Assembly: GCA_014695255.1 (NCBI GenBank)
Contig: JACJNX010000023.1
Coordinates: forward strand, 1-44,351
From: Cyanobacteria bacterium FACHB-63
GTDB lineage: Bacteria > Cyanobacteriota > Cyanobacteriia > Leptolyngbyales > Leptolyngbyaceae
DNA length: 44,351 nt
Reading direction: 5' to 3'
In this document: positions 33,420 through 42,573 of the stretch, one piece after another
Layout of the letters: the number at the start of each line of letters is the position of its first letter
Position numbering within the stretch: the first letter of the stretch is position 1
Notes under the pieces: generated by a model
What the model was told of the DNA's origin: nothing
The model's input: the letters and a program-made list of their open reading frames with translations, nothing else
The model's database searches: none
Program-made: the position numbers and the translations under genes

Positions 33420-33902
33420 TTATGCTTCAGGCGGTAAGATTGTGAGCCCATACTTCGGCGCAGCCGCTAGCAACTTATCGATCGCAGCCTGATCAGGCAC
33501 AGGTGGATTGAGTGGATCAGCAACAGGGCTTCCAACCTCAGCAAAAAACATTTCCAGACCCGCAGGGGTTACCCAACACAACATCCGCGCCCGCGTCGTC
33601 CCAGTATTTTTGAAGCTGTGTTTTTGCCCCTTGGGAGAATGCAAGAACGTACCAGGTGTTGCCAAAATAGTTTGGTCATCCAAGTAAAACTCGACTTCAC
33701 CCTCAAGAACGTAAAACGCTTCATCTTCACGCCCATGAATATGCGGGGGCGGACCAACTTCAGGATTACAGGCAATTTCAAACAGCGCATATTGCCCCTG
33801 AGTGTTCTGCCCCACCGCCTTGAAGGTGACAGCGTCACCGGCAACGGTCAAGACATCGCCTTCTTGAGGCATTATGACGATTCCTTGCTGATTGAGAGTC
33901 AT
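33420..33902 (-). CDS. Cupin-domain protein (160 aa)
   Basis: ATG 33902 with AGAGGAA six bases upstream. A single cupin: motif 1 HIHGREDEAFYVLEGEVEFY (the H-x-H...E...G metal site) and motif 2 PGTFLHSPKGQKHSFKNTG with its His. Small one-domain cupins of this size act as dioxygenase-like or sugar-binding enzymes; the substrate is not predictable. Convergent with the CyRepA1 gene; the intervening 145 bp has no strong terminator. Confidence 0.85.
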   Translation of the reverse strand: MTLNQQGIVIMPQEGDVLTVAGDAVTFKAVGQNTQGQYALFEIACNPEVGPPPHIHGREDEAFYVLEGEVEFYLDDQTILATPGTFLHSPKGQKHSFKNTGTTRARMLCWVTPAGLEMFFAEVGSPVADPLNPPVPDQAAIDKLLAAAPKYGLTILPPEA

Positions 33903-34129
33903 CTCAGTTCCTCTTTTCTGCTAAGTAATCAATGTGCAACTAGGGTTTTCGATTTGAAGTTTAGTGGAATTACCACATAGTTTAAGAGCTATATGCTGAT
34001 CGCAGTCCTAAATTGTTACCAACTGTATCCTGATGTCAAGTAACGATAAATGCTCATCCCAAAAAACCACGCAAAGCCCAGAATAGAAAGGACCTTTAGT
34101 CATCTGTAAGGCAGCTTTTAGCGTTGGAA

Positions 34130-34222
34130 TTATTGCTGAACAAGCTCAAGTCGGTGCCCATCTGGATCGAGGATAATCGCACGCCGTCCCCATTCGGAGT
34201 CCTTGGGGGTGAAACAACGGAA
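34130..34222 (-). pseudogene. VOC/glyoxalase C-terminal remnant
   Basis: The minus strand reads CFTPKDSEWGRRAIILDPDG, then HRLELVQQ and stop. This is the last strand-loop of a vicinal-oxygen-chelate domain (family pattern DPDGHRLEL with a metal-binding Glu). The other three quarters of the domain are missing. Confidence 0.7.
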
Positions 34223-34360
34223 CCGGGATACTCATTGAGTGCAGCAAGGGTAACGATGCAAGCATGCCAGCGTGTGCTAAAGGCATCGCGTCTCTAATCT
34301 TAGTAAGAACTGAAAGAGGAACAGCGATATGGCGGTTTCAGAAGTCTCAACACAGCTTTT

Positions 34361-34855
34361 GACAATGGGACAGAGGTTACCATTCGGAGTGCTGCCTTGA
34401 AAGATGCAACTGCCACATTAGGTCTGTTTCGTTCAATTGTCGAAGAGGGGGTCTATACCTTGGCAGAACCCGAAGAGCTAACTGCGACGGTCGAAGATGA
34501 ACGAGAAGCGATTGGCAAAGATCAAGAACATCCAGGAAATTTGTGTTTAGTTGCAGAAGTGGATGGTGAGGTTGTCGGCATGATTCGGGTTGAATCGGGG
34601 AGGTATCGTCGTACACAACACTTTGCAGATATCGACTCGATGTGGGTAGATGCCAACTGCAGGTGATGCGGGATTGGAGACCTGTTAATCACCTCCGTGC
34701 TGAAATGGGCAAAAGGACATCCAGTATTAGAAAAGCTAGGTTTATTTGTATTCTCGACAAATACAAGAGCTATCAGGTTTTATGAAAAGCACGGTTTTAT
34801 CATCGAGGGGAGGTACTCGCGAGATTTACCGAAGGCAATGGTACTACTTGCTTGA
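34361..34855 (+). pseudogene. GNAT acetyltransferase with in-frame stop
   Basis: One frame encodes a whole GNAT: VTIRSAALKDATATLGLFRS, LVAEVDGEVVGMIRVESG, DIDSMWVDANCR, then a TGA at 34664-34666, then CGIGDLLITSVLKWAKGHPV, LFVFSTNTRAIRFYEKHGF and IIEGRYSRDLPKAMVLLA. The stop replaces one codon inside motif A (expected R-G-x-G-I-G). Reading frame is otherwise intact, so the lesion is recent. No good start codon or ribosome site is seen at the 5' end either. Confidence 0.8.
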
Positions 34856-35084
34856 GTGCTGTTTGCACTCCACTCTCATGCAGATGATAATGCCACATCA
34901 GGTTGCTTCTTGGGTCACGAGTCCTGCCCAAGGCTAGTAACACAAATTACCAAATTCATTCCTTGCCCGCATGAAAATACTTATGCATTAAAGCACATGA
35001 TTAGTTCTTATAGTCATATATATTCGATTCTCTAGCAATGCTACTGGCAGTTTGTTTTGCCTAGGCACCTCTAGTCAAAAGCTT

Positions 35085-35134
35085 GCAAACCGTCTAAATC
35101 ATAAGAAAGTTTAAACTTTAGAACGGTTTTTTGC
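35085..35134. terminator. Hairpin with T-run
   Basis: Arms GCAAACCGTCTAAA (35085-35098) and TTTAGAACGGTTTTTTGC (35117-35134) with the self-complementary AAGTTTAAACTT between them. It follows the decayed GNAT and precedes the exported-protein gene at 35217, so it could end upstream transcription. Confidence 0.45.
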
Positions 35135-35216
35135 TTTCATCAAATAGTATGCTTACAAGCAATGACACGGGTCAACCCGGAAGATTTTTACACTCCTAAT
35201 CCACGAGGATGTCAGT

Positions 35217-35561
35217 ATGGTGGGGAGATCGCTCTTTCTTGTCGCTAGCTTGATTGTTTCAACCCTGCTTCTCCCATTGAATGCGACTGCAATTCCAGCT
35301 CCGCACCGAATTTGTACACGCACACCAGGCTCACGGGTCACAGTACGAACGGGACCGGGAACTAACCATGCCCCAGGCTTAGTCATGGTTGGGTCTGGAG
35401 GAAAGAAAGTGGATGACTTCTTTCGACGGAACAACTACACCGTTGCAGACGGAGAACAAGTTTCTGTCTTCTCTAGTGCCCGTGGCACAGATGGTCAGAC
35501 TTGGAAGAAAGTTGGAACGAATCAATGGGTTGCTTGGGTACGGGGTGATTTTGCTTGCTAG
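35217..35561 (+). CDS. Exported SH3-like protein (114 aa)
   Basis: An N-terminal signal peptide (residues 1-25, hydrophobic LFLVASLIVSTLLLPL, likely cut after ATA) precedes a small domain that begins RVTVRTGPGTNHAPGLVMVG, the opening strand of bacterial SH3-like (SH3b) domains, and ends VGTNQWVAWVRGDFAC. Such domains bind cell-wall material or act as interaction modules outside the cytoplasm. AGGA-type ribosome site upstream of ATG 35217. First of four exported-protein genes on the same strand. Confidence 0.75.
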   Translation: MVGRSLFLVASLIVSTLLLPLNATAIPAPHRICTRTPGSRVTVRTGPGTNHAPGLVMVGSGGKKVDDFFRRNNYTVADGEQVSVFSSARGTDGQTWKKVGTNQWVAWVRGDFAC

Positions 35562-35618
35562 CTATCGTTTGTCTAACATCTCAGTTTTCGCATTGTTCCA
35601 TTCATCAACGGTTAAGTT

Positions 35619-36224
35619 ATGCGTAGAATCATTGTTGTCCTAATGATGTTCGTGTTGAGTCCGACCGCATTCATTCCCCCTGCCACGGCTGCCGATGCCC
35701 CAACTCTATCGACCCAAGATCAGACTAAACTAAGAGCATTAGGAATTAAGATCGCGGTTCCCACCTATGTCCCGACTGGCTACACGGTCAGAAAAGTGGA
35801 AGTTGAACCTTGCCCGGCGGGAAGTCCGCGATCGCCTAAAGGAACGTGTCGATTCGGTCCTACCTACAGAATCGCCTATCGGAATGCAGTACCGAAAGAT
35901 AGCTGTTTTTTTGCCATTGAAGCAACAGGCGGCGGTGTGGGTGGTCCTATCCGGGAGTTTGCAACGCCAGTCAATACTCGCTTATTTAGGAATGCTTCAC
36001 TGTACTTTGGTAAGTCAGAGCTTTCATCTAAAACAGCCTCAACAGCGCAACTTAAATCACCACAGCCTGCTCTGATAAGCGATTGGGGGAGTGAGGATGG
36101 TGGAAAGTCAGGTCCGTTTTATCATGTGATTGGACATCTTTTGAAGCCTGCACCAGAGTGCGGGAATACGATTACTCCGAATGAAGTAATCAAAATAATG
36201 CAGTCTTTAACTTTTCTGGAGTAA
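35619..36224 (+). CDS. Exported hypothetical protein (201 aa)
   Basis: Signal peptide MRRIIVVLMMFVLSPTAFIP with probable cleavage after ATA. The mature part has four cysteines (in EPCPAG, GTCRFG, DSCFFAI and PECGNT) that could form two disulfides, and strands such as AVPTYVPTGYTVRKVEVEP. I know no family name. Likely periplasmic or surface-exposed, co-transcribed with its neighbours. Confidence 0.7.
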   Translation: MRRIIVVLMMFVLSPTAFIPPATAADAPTLSTQDQTKLRALGIKIAVPTYVPTGYTVRKVEVEPCPAGSPRSPKGTCRFGPTYRIAYRNAVPKDSCFFAIEATGGGVGGPIREFATPVNTRLFRNASLYFGKSELSSKTASTAQLKSPQPALISDWGSEDGGKSGPFYHVIGHLLKPAPECGNTITPNEVIKIMQSLTFLE

Positions 36225-36291
36225 GTCGATCGATGAGTCTATTACTGACTCAAGGGCCAGCGCAGTTTCTCTAGTAGAAGGCACGATCCTA

Positions 36292-36858
36292 ATGTTTAAC
36301 ATACCTAAAGCACGATCTCGCTCAATCAAGACAAGGCTTGGTCTATTGAGTTTAATGGTCATAGGAACAGTAGTTCCTATCGCTGTATCAACCCAAAAAG
36401 CGCTATCACAGTCTACTGCACTTCCTATGAAGATTTCCTTACGAGATAATAGCGTCTTCTTTTTGATTGTGCCAGACACTGATGTCAGTCGTTCAGCCTA
36501 TGGGGGAAAACTAAAGCGCAAGCATGTCCATCTTGCCAAAATGTTTGAAGTGACCCAGCACTTCTGCAAAACAGAACCAGGACGGACACCAGTCTACGAA
36601 TGGATTTACGAAAAGAATGGAGGCAAGGCATCTCTACCAGGTACGGGACTTGGTACTTTTAGAATTAGCTGTGATCTAGCAAATGATATTGCGATTGCCT
36701 ATGGAGCAGGAAAACCAGAAAGTACAACTATTGATTATGACTTTAGACTCCCCCCTAGTTCTAGATTTAAAACGTACAGCATTCCCATTCTGAATATTAC
36801 GGGTGGGAAAGTAGATGCTTGGCTAAAATTCGCGTCGAACTTTAAAACGATTCGATAA
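36292..36858 (+). CDS. Exported hypothetical protein (188 aa)
   Basis: A basic N-terminus and hydrophobic segment (RLGLLSLMVIGTVVPIAVS) form a signal peptide, with cleavage likely near ALSQS (about residue 40). The mature domain has two cysteines (HFCKTE, ISCDLA) and beta-strand patterning (MKISLRDNSVFFLIV, SYSIPILNITGG-like ending). No family recognised. Third of the four exported proteins. Confidence 0.7.
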   Translation: MFNIPKARSRSIKTRLGLLSLMVIGTVVPIAVSTQKALSQSTALPMKISLRDNSVFFLIVPDTDVSRSAYGGKLKRKHVHLAKMFEVTQHFCKTEPGRTPVYEWIYEKNGGKASLPGTGLGTFRISCDLANDIAIAYGAGKPESTTIDYDFRLPPSSRFKTYSIPILNITGGKVDAWLKFASNFKTIR

Positions 36859-36968
36859 CCGAATTGAGTACAATTCGTGCAAAGCGAACTCCGGGTGAAA
36901 CTGGCGATTTGTTGATTGACTCTCCAAGCTAACAATGGAGAAATTAGACCATAATGAGGTGAATAATC

Positions 36969-37514
36969 TTGAAATTTAATCGATCTACCCTAAATGTAAT
37001 TTCTATATTCTGTTTCTTAGCAACTCTGTTAATGAGTTGCTGGTTTAGTAATGCGATCGCTGCACCAGTTCAAGTAGCACAGACACAAACGCTAACTGAG
37101 TTCCCAGAAGGCTTCTATTCATACCTAGATAAAAAATACACTATTTACTTGGGCGAAAATCGCGGTGCTTGTGCTTACAGCATTGATCCAACAGAGGGGT
37201 ATGAGCAAGGCAATAATCGGTTTGTGACCGCAAGAATTCGTCAAGGTTGGTCAGGAAATGCTTGCAGAGGGGTAATAGCTTTCAGAGTCCTTCAAGCAGA
37301 TTGCCAAGCTAACAAATTTTACGAAATTGACCGGGAAGAGGGTCCGCGAGAACCAGGCGCTTCGGGTCCTACTCAGTATCGTTGGCGACAGTTTGAAATG
37401 AGTTTAACCGAGTATAAATCGGAAGGTTTTGGTGTAATTCGGAGAAATACATCTGAGGATCTGGCTTCAAAAGTTTGTAGTCTTCCTGTTAAGTCTACTG
37501 CTACAGAATCATAA
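36969..37514 (+). CDS. Exported hypothetical protein with TTG start (181 aa)
   Basis: TTG 36969 with GAGGTG seven bases upstream is the only start that includes the signal peptide (MKFNRSTLNVISIFCFLATL, then LMSCWFSNAIAA). The mature part has cysteines in GACAYSI, NACRGV, ADCQANK and VCSLP, a likely two-disulfide fold, and a GPTQYRWRQFEMSLTEYK segment. Family unknown. It closes the run of exported proteins. Confidence 0.7.
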   Translation: MKFNRSTLNVISIFCFLATLLMSCWFSNAIAAPVQVAQTQTLTEFPEGFYSYLDKKYTIYLGENRGACAYSIDPTEGYEQGNNRFVTARIRQGWSGNACRGVIAFRVLQADCQANKFYEIDREEGPREPGASGPTQYRWRQFEMSLTEYKSEGFGVIRRNTSEDLASKVCSLPVKSTATES

Positions 37515-38292
37515 CAAAGTAAAGAGCAATCGCCAGCAGGGCTTTGAGGAATATCCTCTTGTAGGTATTGCGCAGCAGCACAGGAGGTTAGCTCCAGATG
37601 CACAGTTCAACAACCCGCGTACAGCGACCGTGTTGAGTTAGTTGAGAATGGGAAGTTAATGGCGGCGGGTGAAGCGGAACGTTATCATTAAATTCACTTT
37701 TCCAAATCTTGGTTAACTGCCGCACACAGCTGAAGTTCCAGGGCTTATAACCTATACAGTCTCTAGCTGCTACCTAAGTGAAAGTAGGAACAGATTGGGT
37801 AAGTTAACCCTAGCCCTGGAGAACTGATTCGTTCATGATAGAGGCATATTCAAAACCGCTAGCTCCTCTATTCACGCTGGCATTTATTAGAAGAAGCCCT
37901 GGGTAATTGCCTGGGGCTTATCAGTTGTTGCATCAAGATTACCCGTTCGTTTTTGATCAGTTGCACACTCGACAGACAGTCAAGATGTAGAGGGTTTTGG
38001 ATCTCGCTAGGAGAGTTGAAAGTTCAGTTGGCTAGAAATCGATACAATAATGCCCTTCCTCCGCAACTCACCTAACGCTTTGTACAGATTCCCTCATCTA
38101 ACTTCTAACGTGCAGCACAGCTGATCCCTTCGGGCGCGCAAAAGGCAGTGACATTCGCGGAATTCAGCTTACCTAGATAGTCCACTTGCAAGGCAAAAAA
38201 GACATAATCGCGAGCGCTGGTTGGCTTCTTGATAGAACCATGTTTCTTGAAGATTGGTAATACCCAACACTGCCTCTTGCTGACTGGTATTG
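37515..38292. other. Intergenic, about 780 bp, no firm gene
   Basis: Nothing here has a ribosome site and a recognisable product. A minus-strand frame at 38105-38296 abuts the kinase stop codon but shows no family pattern. No strong repeat. Confidence 0.4.
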
Positions 38293-39723
38293 TCAATGCC
38301 TTCGTTCATCTGATCCTTGGTTTAACCAATCTCGAATTTCTTCAATCAGCCAGATGCGTTCCACAGCTGCGATCGGGTTTGTCGCCATTTTTTTGCCAGG
38401 TTGCCGTCTTGTTGTTTGGAGTCCCAGGTTCAGGGCGATTTCTGAGTCCTCTAGCACATCAATCATCTGGACCCAAACGCGAATCGTGATGCCTCTGGCG
38501 ACCGTGCCTTGCTTCACGTCTTCTTCTGTAACGCTGGCAATCTCACTGGTTTTGCCTCGCTCTCGGCGATAGCACAACCCAAACAATCGGTGTCGCAACT
38601 CAAAGCGATCGCGATCGAATATCAAATCTGTGCGTCCAAAAACCTGCCACAGTAATCCAAACGCCGAAAGTATGGCGCTGCCTGCAAATATCAAAATAAA
38701 TATCAACCAGAATAAGTTGAAGCCTCTGATGAGATTCGGGAATTGAATCAGGAATTGAATCAGAAAAGGCGAAATGGCACCCACTACAAACAGCAAGCGC
38801 AGCGATTTATTGCCGCGTCTGGGAAGTTCAATTTCTAATTGACTCGCCGATTTTTTAATTTTGATTTGGCTTCCGGTTGGCTTGTGGCTCGTGATCGGTG
38901 GACTCAGATTTTGTCGATGTTCCAATGCGTCAAGGGCTTGCTGAGCGGTACTGAAGCGATCGCTCAGATGGGGTTCAGTCAGTTTAGCAATCCAGTTGAT
39001 CAATCCTAAATCAATGCTGACGCGATCGCAAAATTGAATGCGACCCTCTTGATGCGGTAAATCAGCAGGGGACACTCCTGTCATCAAATGAATCAATGTT
39101 GCGCCCAATGCATATAAATCAGAAGCAGGAACCGTGCGTCCACCGAACTGTTCCATTGGCACATAACCGTATGTTCCTGCCACGGTAAATGTTTTTCCTT
39201 CTAGCATGGCTTGATCTTGTACCGCGCCAAAATCCACTAAATAAGCATGTTCATCCTCACCCCAAATTAAATTACTAGGTTTAATATCGCGATGCAGAAC
39301 CGGAGGATTCAGCCTGTGCAGATCGTTCAAAATCTGAAGCACTTCGATCGCAATCTGTTGAATCCGCAGTTCTGAGAAGTGATAGCCTTGATTCAGTAAC
39401 TGTTGCAACGATTCACCGGGAATGTAGCTTTGCACCAACGCAAACCAGGGAAAGCGCGACCCTGCAAGCTGAGTGACCGTAAAGTAATCGCGGTATTTCG
39501 GAATTCGAGGATGATCTAAGCGCTGCAATACGGCTGCTTCTCGTTCTAACAGCGCGTACTCATTCCACTGCATCTCTGGACTCATGGCTAGGAGCTTGAC
39601 GATCACGCGATCGCGTGCAGAACTGTGCTGATCGATCGCCAACCAAGTCTGCCGACTCGCATCTTGTCCTAGTTGTCTTTGAAGTTGATAGCGATCGTTC
39701 AACACTTCTGCAACATCCAACAT
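38293..39723 (-). CDS. Membrane Ser/Thr protein kinase (476 aa)
   Basis: ATG 39723 with GAGGAA six bases upstream. The N-terminal Hanks-type kinase (about 10-270) shows VIVKLL (Lys), VLHRDIKPSNLIW (catalytic loop), YLVDFGAVQD (DFG), GTYGYVPMEQFGG (APE-like) and SDLYALGATLIHLMTG. The glycine loop is weak (LGQDASRQT, one Gly). Two membrane helices (about 310-360) are followed by a beta-rich domain (DLIFDRDRFELRHRLFGLCY). It lies 30 bp after a paralogous kinase gene, so the two are co-transcribed. It should phosphorylate proteins at the membrane; targets unknown. Confidence 0.85.
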   Translation of the reverse strand: MLDVAEVLNDRYQLQRQLGQDASRQTWLAIDQHSSARDRVIVKLLAMSPEMQWNEYALLEREAAVLQRLDHPRIPKYRDYFTVTQLAGSRFPWFALVQSYIPGESLQQLLNQGYHFSELRIQQIAIEVLQILNDLHRLNPPVLHRDIKPSNLIWGEDEHAYLVDFGAVQDQAMLEGKTFTVAGTYGYVPMEQFGGRTVPASDLYALGATLIHLMTGVSPADLPHQEGRIQFCDRVSIDLGLINWIAKLTEPHLSDRFSTAQQALDALEHRQNLSPPITSHKPTGSQIKIKKSASQLEIELPRRGNKSLRLLFVVGAISPFLIQFLIQFPNLIRGFNLFWLIFILIFAGSAILSAFGLLWQVFGRTDLIFDRDRFELRHRLFGLCYRRERGKTSEIASVTEEDVKQGTVARGITIRVWVQMIDVLEDSEIALNLGLQTTRRQPGKKMATNPIAAVERIWLIEEIRDWLNQGSDERRH

Positions 39724-39753
39724 TTGCTGTTCCTCGATTGTGCTTGGTTCTTC

Positions 39754-41079
39754 TCAACGGCTTGCAAGTCCCAACCACTGATTGATTTCTGCGGCTAACC
39801 ACTCACATTCAGCTTCAGTTAAAGATGGTTCGAGTCTAGTAATCGGATATTCTTGTACCCCAACCGCTAAAACGACCTCAGAAAGCTCTTTATCCTTTTT
39901 TTGCCAAAACGGATGTGCTGTTTTCGTGGCAAACACTTGATCAATTTCCGCAACTTGACCATGCTTTCGCGATACCTTGAACCCGAAGACCCTCCAGACG
40001 ATTTCAAACGAATGAGCATTGAACCGCACTTGAGTCGTTCCGCCATGCAACATCCACCACCCTCCCACGCTACCGATGCCAATCAGAAAACACACAAATT
40101 GGGTGAGCGAACCAAAGACAGCGGTGGAACTAAGGAACGCGATCGCAACTCCCCACAGTGCCAATCCTCCGAGTGAAGAAACTTTAATTGCTCTAGGAAT
40201 GCTAATCTGTAAGCGATCAGCCGTTTTTTGCAGTTGAATTGAACTGTGTTGAGGCTGAGAATGAATCAACGCAGTAATTGCTGCCTCATTCTCGTGAAGG
40301 GCTTGACGTGCTTCTTGTGCTGTTTGAAAGCGTCGTTCTAGGTTAGGTTCAGTGAGTTTTTCTAGCCAACGAACAAAACCGGGATTGAGCCTGACAAACT
40401 CGCGAAATTGCAATCGGGCGCTCTGCTGAGGCAAGTCTGCAGGTGCAATCCCAGTCAGCAGATGAATCAGGGTTGCACCCAAGGCATATAAATCCGAGGC
40501 AAAGGTTGCTCGTCCGCCAAATTGTTCTAGCGGCGCATATCCATAAGTTCCAACAACAGTAAATGTTGCGCCTTCAGCAGCAGCGCGATCTTGCACAGCT
40601 CCAAAGTCCACAAGATAGATTGCTTGATCGTCGCCGAACAGAATGTTGCTGGGCTTGATATCGCGGTGTAACACAGGTGGACTTAACCCATGCAAATAAA
40701 TCAGAATGCTCAGAATCTCTTCTGCAAGCTGCCGCGCTTGCGGTTCATACAAGGTCTTTCCTTGTGCGAGGTATTCCTTGAATGATCTGCCCGGAATATA
40801 GCTCTGTACCAAACAAAACCAGAGAATACGATCGTCAATACAGAAATAATCTTGATACTGCGGAATCTGAGGATGATGCAGTTGTCTAAGCACTTGCGCC
40901 TCGCGCTCAAACAACTTCACTTGGTCCCACTGCACTTGATCACTAAACGCTAGTAACTTCACGACGACTGGTGCTTGGGTCTTAAGATCGGTTGCTAACC
41001 AAGTTTGCCGACCCGCATTTTGCCCCAAAAGCTGAGTCAGTTGATAGCGTCCCTGAAGCGTCTGTTCCAGCTGCAACAT
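39754..41079 (-). CDS. Membrane Ser/Thr protein kinase, paralogue (441 aa)
   Basis: Same design as the downstream gene and clearly a tandem duplicate: VVVKLLAF (Lys), VLHRDIKPSNILFGDDQAIY, YLVDFGAVQD, GTYGYAPLEQFGG, SDLYALGATLIHLLTG, two membrane helices (about 300-350) and a similar beta-rich tail (TTQVRFNAHSFEIVWRVFGF). The glycine loop is again reduced (LLGQNAGRQT). I prefer ATG 41079; GTG 41088 is closer to AAGGATGAG and also possible. Duplicated kinases of this layout are frequent in filamentous cyanobacteria. Confidence 0.85.
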   Translation of the reverse strand: MLQLEQTLQGRYQLTQLLGQNAGRQTWLATDLKTQAPVVVKLLAFSDQVQWDQVKLFEREAQVLRQLHHPQIPQYQDYFCIDDRILWFCLVQSYIPGRSFKEYLAQGKTLYEPQARQLAEEILSILIYLHGLSPPVLHRDIKPSNILFGDDQAIYLVDFGAVQDRAAAEGATFTVVGTYGYAPLEQFGGRATFASDLYALGATLIHLLTGIAPADLPQQSARLQFREFVRLNPGFVRWLEKLTEPNLERRFQTAQEARQALHENEAAITALIHSQPQHSSIQLQKTADRLQISIPRAIKVSSLGGLALWGVAIAFLSSTAVFGSLTQFVCFLIGIGSVGGWWMLHGGTTQVRFNAHSFEIVWRVFGFKVSRKHGQVAEIDQVFATKTAHPFWQKKDKELSEVVLAVGVQEYPITRLEPSLTEAECEWLAAEINQWLGLASR

Positions 41080-41398
41080 GACGATCACTCATCCTTAGTA
41101 ACGAACGATGTAGCGCACGGTTCTGGATCTATTCAAGCATGGTCGCTTTCCTAAATGGGCAATCTTAACGATCTCGCTTGCTCAACTGTTTCTTGATCGC
41201 AGGCGTATCTAAGTTTCAGCCGCGATTACAGATTTCGCACCACAACTGTACAGCGCCAAAAAAGTCACTGTACATCAGGCCAAAAATATGGCAAGCGGCC
41301 CTTGCTAGCATTGTAAAAGTTCCGCAATATTTGTTGCTATGGCTCTTGTATTCATGTCATATTCATTGACATGAATTGAGCAAATTAGGAAGCATCCT
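41080..41398. other. Intergenic, divergent promoter region
   Basis: About 320 bp between the kinase pair (minus) and the VOC-like gene (plus). No gene or clear repeat seen. Confidence 0.4.
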
Positions 41399-41869
41399 AT
41401 GATTCATCACATTTCTATCGCCGCTGAGCATCCTCAACACGTTGCAGAGGTGTTGGCAGAACTTTGGCAGGGTCGTGCTTATCCTTTTCCGATGTATCCC
41501 GATAGCTATATTGCTTTTGCAGGGGATGACTATGGCACTGCGATCGAGGTTTATCCGTTAGGAAGTGAACTGATTCCCGGCCGAACGGATTTGCCGGATC
41601 TGCAAGCTGACCAGACTTCGGCTCGTTTTAGTGCAACCCATGCAGCCGTTTCTGTTCCGTTGAATCAGCAACAAATTGAGCAGATTGCGGCACGCGAAGG
41701 GTGGCAAACGCTGCTCGGCAATCGCGGCCCATTTTTCCAGGTCGTGGAATTGTGGGTGGAAAATCGAGTCTTGTTGGAACTCCTGACTCCAGAGATGGCA
41801 GAGCAATATAAGGCCTTTTCCACGCCAGCTAACTGGGAGCAACTCGTTCTCACTGCACCCTTGAGTTGA
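41399..41869 (+). CDS. VOC-like protein (156 aa)
   Basis: ATG 41399 with AGGAAG ribosome site. The opening MIHHISIAAEHPQHVAEVLA is the first strand and helix of a vicinal-oxygen-chelate half-module with its metal-binding His, and VVELWVENRVLLELLTPEM gives the last strand with its Glu. The middle is longer and more divergent than in classic glyoxalases. Its stop overlaps the region leading into the TetR gene, so the regulator probably controls it. Substrate unknown. Confidence 0.7.
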   Translation: MIHHISIAAEHPQHVAEVLAELWQGRAYPFPMYPDSYIAFAGDDYGTAIEVYPLGSELIPGRTDLPDLQADQTSARFSATHAAVSVPLNQQQIEQIAAREGWQTLLGNRGPFFQVVELWVENRVLLELLTPEMAEQYKAFSTPANWEQLVLTAPLS

Positions 41870-41916
41870 GGAATCTGAGTGTCCAGTCAAAATGGCAGTG
41901 TTGTATAGATGGCAAA

Positions 41917-42543
41917 ATGGGGGCTATGAAAGAAGCAGTTGACGACTCTGAACGCTCAACTGGGAGATCGCGTCCCTACAAGAGTGCTCTGCGGCAAAAG
42001 CAAGCCGAGGCAACTCGGCAATTAATCCTGCAAGCATTAGCAGAGCAGTTAGCGAAGGGCGGGCTGCAAGAGTTTTCGATTGCGGATGCGGCGCAACGGG
42101 CGGGAGTTGCCCCGCGAACGATCTACCGTTATTTTCCCAATCGAGACGCTTTGTTAGATGCGGTTGGAGAATGGGTGGATCAGCAACTGGGGGATTTGCT
42201 TTACCCCACCACGCCGATAGAAGTGGCTGAGTTAGCTGAGCAAGCGTTTCCTCGATTTGAGCAACAAGCGATGGTCGTTCAAGCCTTGTTAGTGTCCCAG
42301 TTGGGTCAGAATGTTCGCTCTCGCCTGCGTCTCAAGCGGCGTCAATCCATTCAAAACGCTCTCAGTTCCCTTCCAGGAGAGGCTGGTTCAGTCGAAGCGG
42401 TTCATGCGGTCATTGGACATCTTGTGACTGCGGAAACCTGGAAGCATTTACGAGACGAGTTTGGGGTGGGTGGAGAAGCGGCAGGTGAAGCGATAGGATG
42501 GGCAATCCGTATACTGATTGAGGCTCTAGAGCGACAGCGTTGA
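41917..42543 (+). CDS. TetR-family regulator (208 aa)
   Basis: The N-terminal DNA-binding domain is clear: TRQLILQALAEQLAKGGLQE, FSIADAAQRAGVAPRTIYRY and FPNRDALLDAVGEW, the TetR HTH with its Y-x-F/Y-F end. The C-terminal ligand domain is helical and divergent. The frame is open from TTG 41866; ATG 41917 and 41926 are the realistic starts, with GGGGG before the second. Close coupling to the VOC-like gene suggests it represses that gene or itself in response to a small molecule. Confidence 0.8.
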   Translation: MGAMKEAVDDSERSTGRSRPYKSALRQKQAEATRQLILQALAEQLAKGGLQEFSIADAAQRAGVAPRTIYRYFPNRDALLDAVGEWVDQQLGDLLYPTTPIEVAELAEQAFPRFEQQAMVVQALLVSQLGQNVRSRLRLKRRQSIQNALSSLPGEAGSVEAVHAVIGHLVTAETWKHLRDEFGVGGEAAGEAIGWAIRILIEALERQR

Positions 42544-42573
42544 AGCAATGTCAGCAGGTTTATGCTTTTGTTA

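Noticed and set aside
38105-38296. Gene just before the kinase stop on the minus strand
   Set aside because: Overlaps the kinase gene end, lacks a ribosome site, and resembles no family.
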